Origin: Lachnospiraceae bacterium
GTDB taxonomy: Bacteria; Bacillota; Clostridia; Lachnospirales; Lachnospiraceae
Reading direction: 5' to 3'
Length of the DNA: 64,000 nucleotides
Assembly (NCBI GenBank): GCA_015057035.1
Contig: SVFC01000004.1
Span: 81,999 to 145,998, forward strand
How positions within the stretch are numbered: position 1 is the stretch's first letter; each line of letters opens with the position of its first letter. This document shows positions 61,182-64,000 of the stretch, piece after piece. The translations under genes were made by a program, and so were the position numbers. The notes beneath the pieces were generated by a model. The model saw nothing but the letters and a program-made list of their open reading frames with translations, had not been told where the DNA came from and did no database searches.

Positions 61182-61350
61182 TCGTATCCCCTCTGTCAAC
61201 GTTCCAGTTGACCTTTAGCTATTCTTAGCCTGTACGCCTCTCCTGCGCGAGATCCTCTCGTACCCTTTCGGAAGTGTCTTTCTTCGCTCCGTCTTTCGAC
61301 ATCCTGGCAAATCCTGTTCCAAGGGAGATACAGCTTATTCAATTTTCAAG
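61182..61350 (-). ncRNA. Structured leader upstream of the SHOCT-like gene
   Basis: The minus strand shows several short hairpins in a row: GTC-GAAA-GAC, CC-GAAA-GG, CGAGA-GGA-TCTCG inside GTACG/CGTAC, GCTA-AGAA-TAGC and GTCAAC-TGGAAC-GTTGAC, followed by the SD. The first lie near GNRA tetraloops. It does not match any riboswitch class I know. It might be a translational control leader. Confidence 0.4.
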
Positions 61351-61366
61351 GTACATATGTTATAAT
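61338..61366 (+). promoter_or_regulatory. Promoter of the NB-ARC-type gene
   Basis: TGTTATAAT is an extended -10 with TTCAAT 17 bases upstream. The same segment read on the minus strand gives TTATAAC, so it could be a divergent promoter. The 130-nt leader holds gtagccat...atggctac (61372-61409). Confidence 0.5.
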
Positions 61367-61499
61367 CTTTTGTAGCCATTTCTTTGGTTTTTTGACTTCC
61401 GATGGCTACCTTTGTCAAGAGTAAAAATAGCAAAAAAAGTTTAAAAATATCATTGACGGCGACTTGACCAAAAGTTGCCAAAAAATTTTAGGAGGACGT

Positions 61500-63851
61500 G
61501 TGAAGAACCAGATTACCTTCTCCAATGTAATTGGAGTGTTATTAGAAAACAGAAAGAAAACTTATACGCAGTATCAGATGGTGCAGAGCATCTTTTCCGA
61601 ATATTTGGATGACACCTTAAAGAATGCGGATTTGTATCCGGAAGACCACACACAGATTAGTAAATGGTGTAGCGGCGAGCGTGCCATTCCACATAAAATC
61701 ATTAGCGTGTATGATGAGGAAAATCTATGGGATGAAATGAAGGAATCCTTTTCTACAAAAATCATTCCGAACCTGCTGAACGAAGCACAGGCTCGCACTC
61801 AGTTGGAAGCTCTTCTATCCGCAAGTGTTGATGTTATTGGAACAGACATGGTAAATGAGATAAGAAATCTTACGGATAACGCAGCCTTTTTTACTGCCAT
61901 GGTTCGCTATGCCATTTTGAATGACCACAAACAGGATGTGGTATATTCTCCTGATTTATCAGAACGCCTGCTATCCGGACGCACACCATCCTGTGCGAAG
62001 GAATTTCTGGGCAGAAAAAAAGAATTGTCCGAAGCTGCATCAAAGCTGAAAGACAATCCTCTGCTTTTTGTTACCGGTATTGCCGGAATCGGAAAAAGTG
62101 AATTTGCAAAGCAGTTTGCAAAAAAGAATGAAAAGAAATATACAAATATTATTTACCTGTATTACACAGGCAGCTTAAAGAAATGTATTGCCGAACTGGA
62201 ATTTCATTCGGATACCGCTGAAATGACAGAAGCAGAATTATTTGAATCCCACTATGCCGTACTGAAGGCATTGCATCCCGACAGCCTTATTATCCTTGAT
62301 AACTTTAACGTACAGCCCAAAGACGATGATTTCTTCCGTGAATTTATCAAAAACAAGTTCCAGCTTCTCATAACTACCCGCTGTAAGATTACAGCATTTG
62401 AAACCTTAGAACTGAAAGAACTGGATAAAGAAAAAGAACTCACAGAACTGTTCTTCCGTCACTGCCCATCTGCAAAATCAGACGTAGAAACTGTATCGGA
62501 GATTATAGATGTGCTAAATGCCCACACGCTCACCGTGTGCCTTTCTGCACTGACCTTAGAAGCCAGCGGCATGGATATTTCAGAGCTATTGTATGAGTTA
62601 AAAACCTCCAGTATCTGTACCAATATTTCCGAGGAAGTGGAGCTTTATAAAGACGAAACCTTTACCAATGCAAGAATGGCAGAGCATTTACGGAAATTAT
62701 TGCAGCTGAATAAGTTAAACGAAAACCAACTGGATATGTTACGTAACCTATCCCTTCTTCCTATATCCGGTATAAACAAAGCATATTTCAGACAATGGCT
62801 ACACTTGGAGAATCTGAATGATGTAAACCACCTCATCCGCTATGGATTTATTACCGAAGATACAGAAAACAAAAAAATCAGCCTGCATCCAATGATACAG
62901 GAAATTTCCTTTGCAGAAACCCTACCAACCGTATCTGCCTGCTACACCTTATTAAACAGTTTACATGCTCTATGTCTGGTACATGGATTGGAAGTGCGAA
63001 GACCAGAAATGATAATTCAATCCCTTCTCAGTGTTACCGAACGAATTGTAGTAGATGAACCGAGGGATTATTTAAACTTTTTGCAGGATATGTTCCCATA
63101 TTTGGAAAAGTATCTGGTTACGGATTATCTGCCAAAACTGGCAGAACGTATTTCTTATATGATGGAAAAATATCAGTTGGATACACCTTGTGATAAGGCA
63201 CTGATTTTAGACTACAAAGCAGAACTCTTTGTATTAAAGAAAGATTTTAATAATGCCCTAAAGAAACGCCAAAAAGCCATTCAAATCATGGAGAAATTGC
63301 ATACTCCTGAAGCAGATATATCTACTGCAAGCCTGCTATCCAACCTGTATAACAATCTTTCCAACACTTATCTTTATCTGCATAAAGGAAAAGAGGCAGC
63401 CGAAGCACTCCGCATGGCATTTCAAATACGAATGGAATATGCACATCTTGGGCTGATAGAATCCCACGATACTCTCCAGCAGATTATGAACCTGACAAAT
63501 ATGCTGCTGTTAGCAAAAGAATGGGAACAGGCAAGACAAATTTTATCCCTGTACGAATCTCTTGTATTGGAATATGAAAGCACCGAATGTCTGGACTATG
63601 GTATCTGTCAGATGATGTATGGAATTTTAGCTTTAAACGAAAAAATTCCATCCAAAGCAGAACAACATCTCTTACAAGCGGAACAGATTATTTCTACTGT
63701 GATGGGTATAGAGAATGACTATGCTAAAACTGTTTACCGCCACTTGTATAGTTTATATGCCAGATGGAATAAGCCGGAATTGGCAAAGAAATATAAAGAA
63801 AAACTTTTTCAGAAAAATACGAATAGTGCACCATATCGGTGCATACAATAA
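61500..63851 (+). CDS. NB-ARC/STAND-type ATPase with TPR tail
   Basis: 783 aa from GTG 61500 (AGGAGG four bases upstream). The N-terminal 160 residues include a short region like a helix-turn-helix (HTQISKWCSGERAIPHKI) and are unrecognised. The nucleotide-binding part has P-loop GIAGIGKSEF (about 195-204), Walker B LIILDNF, LLITTRC (sensor), LLPISGINKAYF and LHPMIQEI, which parallels the MHD motif of NB-ARC. The rest (540-780) is helical with TPR-like repeats (NNLSNTYLYLHKGKEAAEALRMAFQI). Such switches act in signal-dependent regulation or phage defence. No effector domain is obvious. The ORF-track start is 12 codons too early. Confidence 0.8.
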   Translation: MKNQITFSNVIGVLLENRKKTYTQYQMVQSIFSEYLDDTLKNADLYPEDHTQISKWCSGERAIPHKIISVYDEENLWDEMKESFSTKIIPNLLNEAQARTQLEALLSASVDVIGTDMVNEIRNLTDNAAFFTAMVRYAILNDHKQDVVYSPDLSERLLSGRTPSCAKEFLGRKKELSEAASKLKDNPLLFVTGIAGIGKSEFAKQFAKKNEKKYTNIIYLYYTGSLKKCIAELEFHSDTAEMTEAELFESHYAVLKALHPDSLIILDNFNVQPKDDDFFREFIKNKFQLLITTRCKITAFETLELKELDKEKELTELFFRHCPSAKSDVETVSEIIDVLNAHTLTVCLSALTLEASGMDISELLYELKTSSICTNISEEVELYKDETFTNARMAEHLRKLLQLNKLNENQLDMLRNLSLLPISGINKAYFRQWLHLENLNDVNHLIRYGFITEDTENKKISLHPMIQEISFAETLPTVSACYTLLNSLHALCLVHGLEVRRPEMIIQSLLSVTERIVVDEPRDYLNFLQDMFPYLEKYLVTDYLPKLAERISYMMEKYQLDTPCDKALILDYKAELFVLKKDFNNALKKRQKAIQIMEKLHTPEADISTASLLSNLYNNLSNTYLYLHKGKEAAEALRMAFQIRMEYAHLGLIESHDTLQQIMNLTNMLLLAKEWEQARQILSLYESLVLEYESTECLDYGICQMMYGILALNEKIPSKAEQHLLQAEQIISTVMGIENDYAKTVYRHLYSLYARWNKPELAKKYKEKLFQKNTNSAPYRCIQ

Positions 63852-63874
63852 TAGCACCACTTACGAAAAACCGA

Positions 63875-63903
63875 TTGACAATTACGTTGTCATAGGGTAT
63901 ATT
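63875..63903 (+). promoter_or_regulatory. Consensus promoter with palindromic operator
   Basis: TTGACA, 17 bases and TATATT form a near-perfect promoter. TGACAA-TTACG-TTGTCA (63876-63892) overlaps the -35 and could bind a dimeric repressor. It reads out of the window to an unseen gene. Confidence 0.8.
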
Positions 63904-63918
63904 ATCGGTAGTGGTTGT

Positions 63919-63975
63919 GCTGTGGATGCTCGAGGGGCCCACAGCCGGAGGAGCTCATGCGTGGGCTCCTTTTTT
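63919..63975 (+). terminator. Attenuator-like set of competing hairpins
   Basis: Just after the promoter, gctgtgg (63919) pairs with ccacagc (63939). gcccac (63937) pairs with gtgggc (63961). aggagc (63949) pairs with gctcct (63965) followed by T5. The first two and last two exclude each other, as in leaders where terminator and antiterminator compete. Confidence 0.65.
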
Positions 63976-64000
63976 ACTATAACGACAAAGCGAGGTTTTC

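Overview
The window looks like chromosomal DNA of a low-GC Gram-positive anaerobe, most likely a Lachnospiraceae (Clostridia) member. The signs are AGGAGG-type ribosome binding sites nearly everywhere, glutamine synthetase III, a run of small Lachnospiraceae-type DUF proteins (DUF4250, DUF6472-, DUF6106-, DUF6465- and DUF6033-like, recognised from memory), HPr kinase with Crh-like HPr paralogs, and FtsEX next to an S41 protease. I cannot name the genus.

Layout. 0.1-5.3 kb: homoserine dehydrogenase with its ACT-domain partner, an SPFH/Tim44-like zinc-ribbon membrane pair, and prfB with an intact programmed frameshift. 5.3-11.2 kb: VanZ-like protein, S41 (Ctp) protease, ftsX, ftsE, a CdaR/PucR-type regulator and a YitT transporter. 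11.2-16 kb: an AT-rich gap with a DnaA-box cluster, an NlpC/P60 hydrolase under a consensus promoter with a WalR-like box, ridA, cvfB, an acyl-ACP thioesterase, tRNA-Gln and a YigZ protein. 16-22.4 kb: class A PBP (+), a 264-nt palindrome, glutamine synthetase III and class II aldolase. 22.4-33.2 kb: a long minus-strand series ftsH-uvrC-hprK-M18 peptidase-murB-rapZ-whiA-Crh-like HPr-lipid kinase. 33.2-38.4 kb: a GlpA/GlpB/DUF1667-type redox operon, murI and a YvyF-like zinc-ribbon regulator. 38.5-43.6 kb: glycogen-debranching-type hydrolase, tRNA-Phe and tRNA-Gly, a chemoreceptor, an H1-like DUF6465 protein and a second HPr paralog. 43.7-58.6 kb: an unrecognised two-gene membrane system, GH31 glucosidase, DMT transporter, SH3 protein, pyruvate kinase, hybrid histidine kinase, DUF6033-like protein, a short phosphoesterase, GDPD and a second chemoreceptor.

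58.7-64 kb is accessory in character. It has a large serine recombinase with a small Cys-rich gene directly behind it, an elaborate branched inverted-repeat region, a small SHOCT-like gene with a long structured leader, a divergent NB-ARC/STAND-type ATPase with a TPR tail, and at the right edge a consensus promoter with a palindromic operator followed by an attenuator-like set of competing hairpins. This is where an undescribed system is most likely.

Functional themes. Cell envelope and division: ftsEX, Ctp, NlpC/P60, PBP, murB, murI. Carbon-catabolite signalling: hprK and two HPr-like proteins whose active sites are altered in different ways. Central and storage carbon metabolism: fba, pyk, GH31, debranching enzyme, glp-type dehydrogenase. 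All calls come from reading the sequence and the supplied translations; no database search was run.
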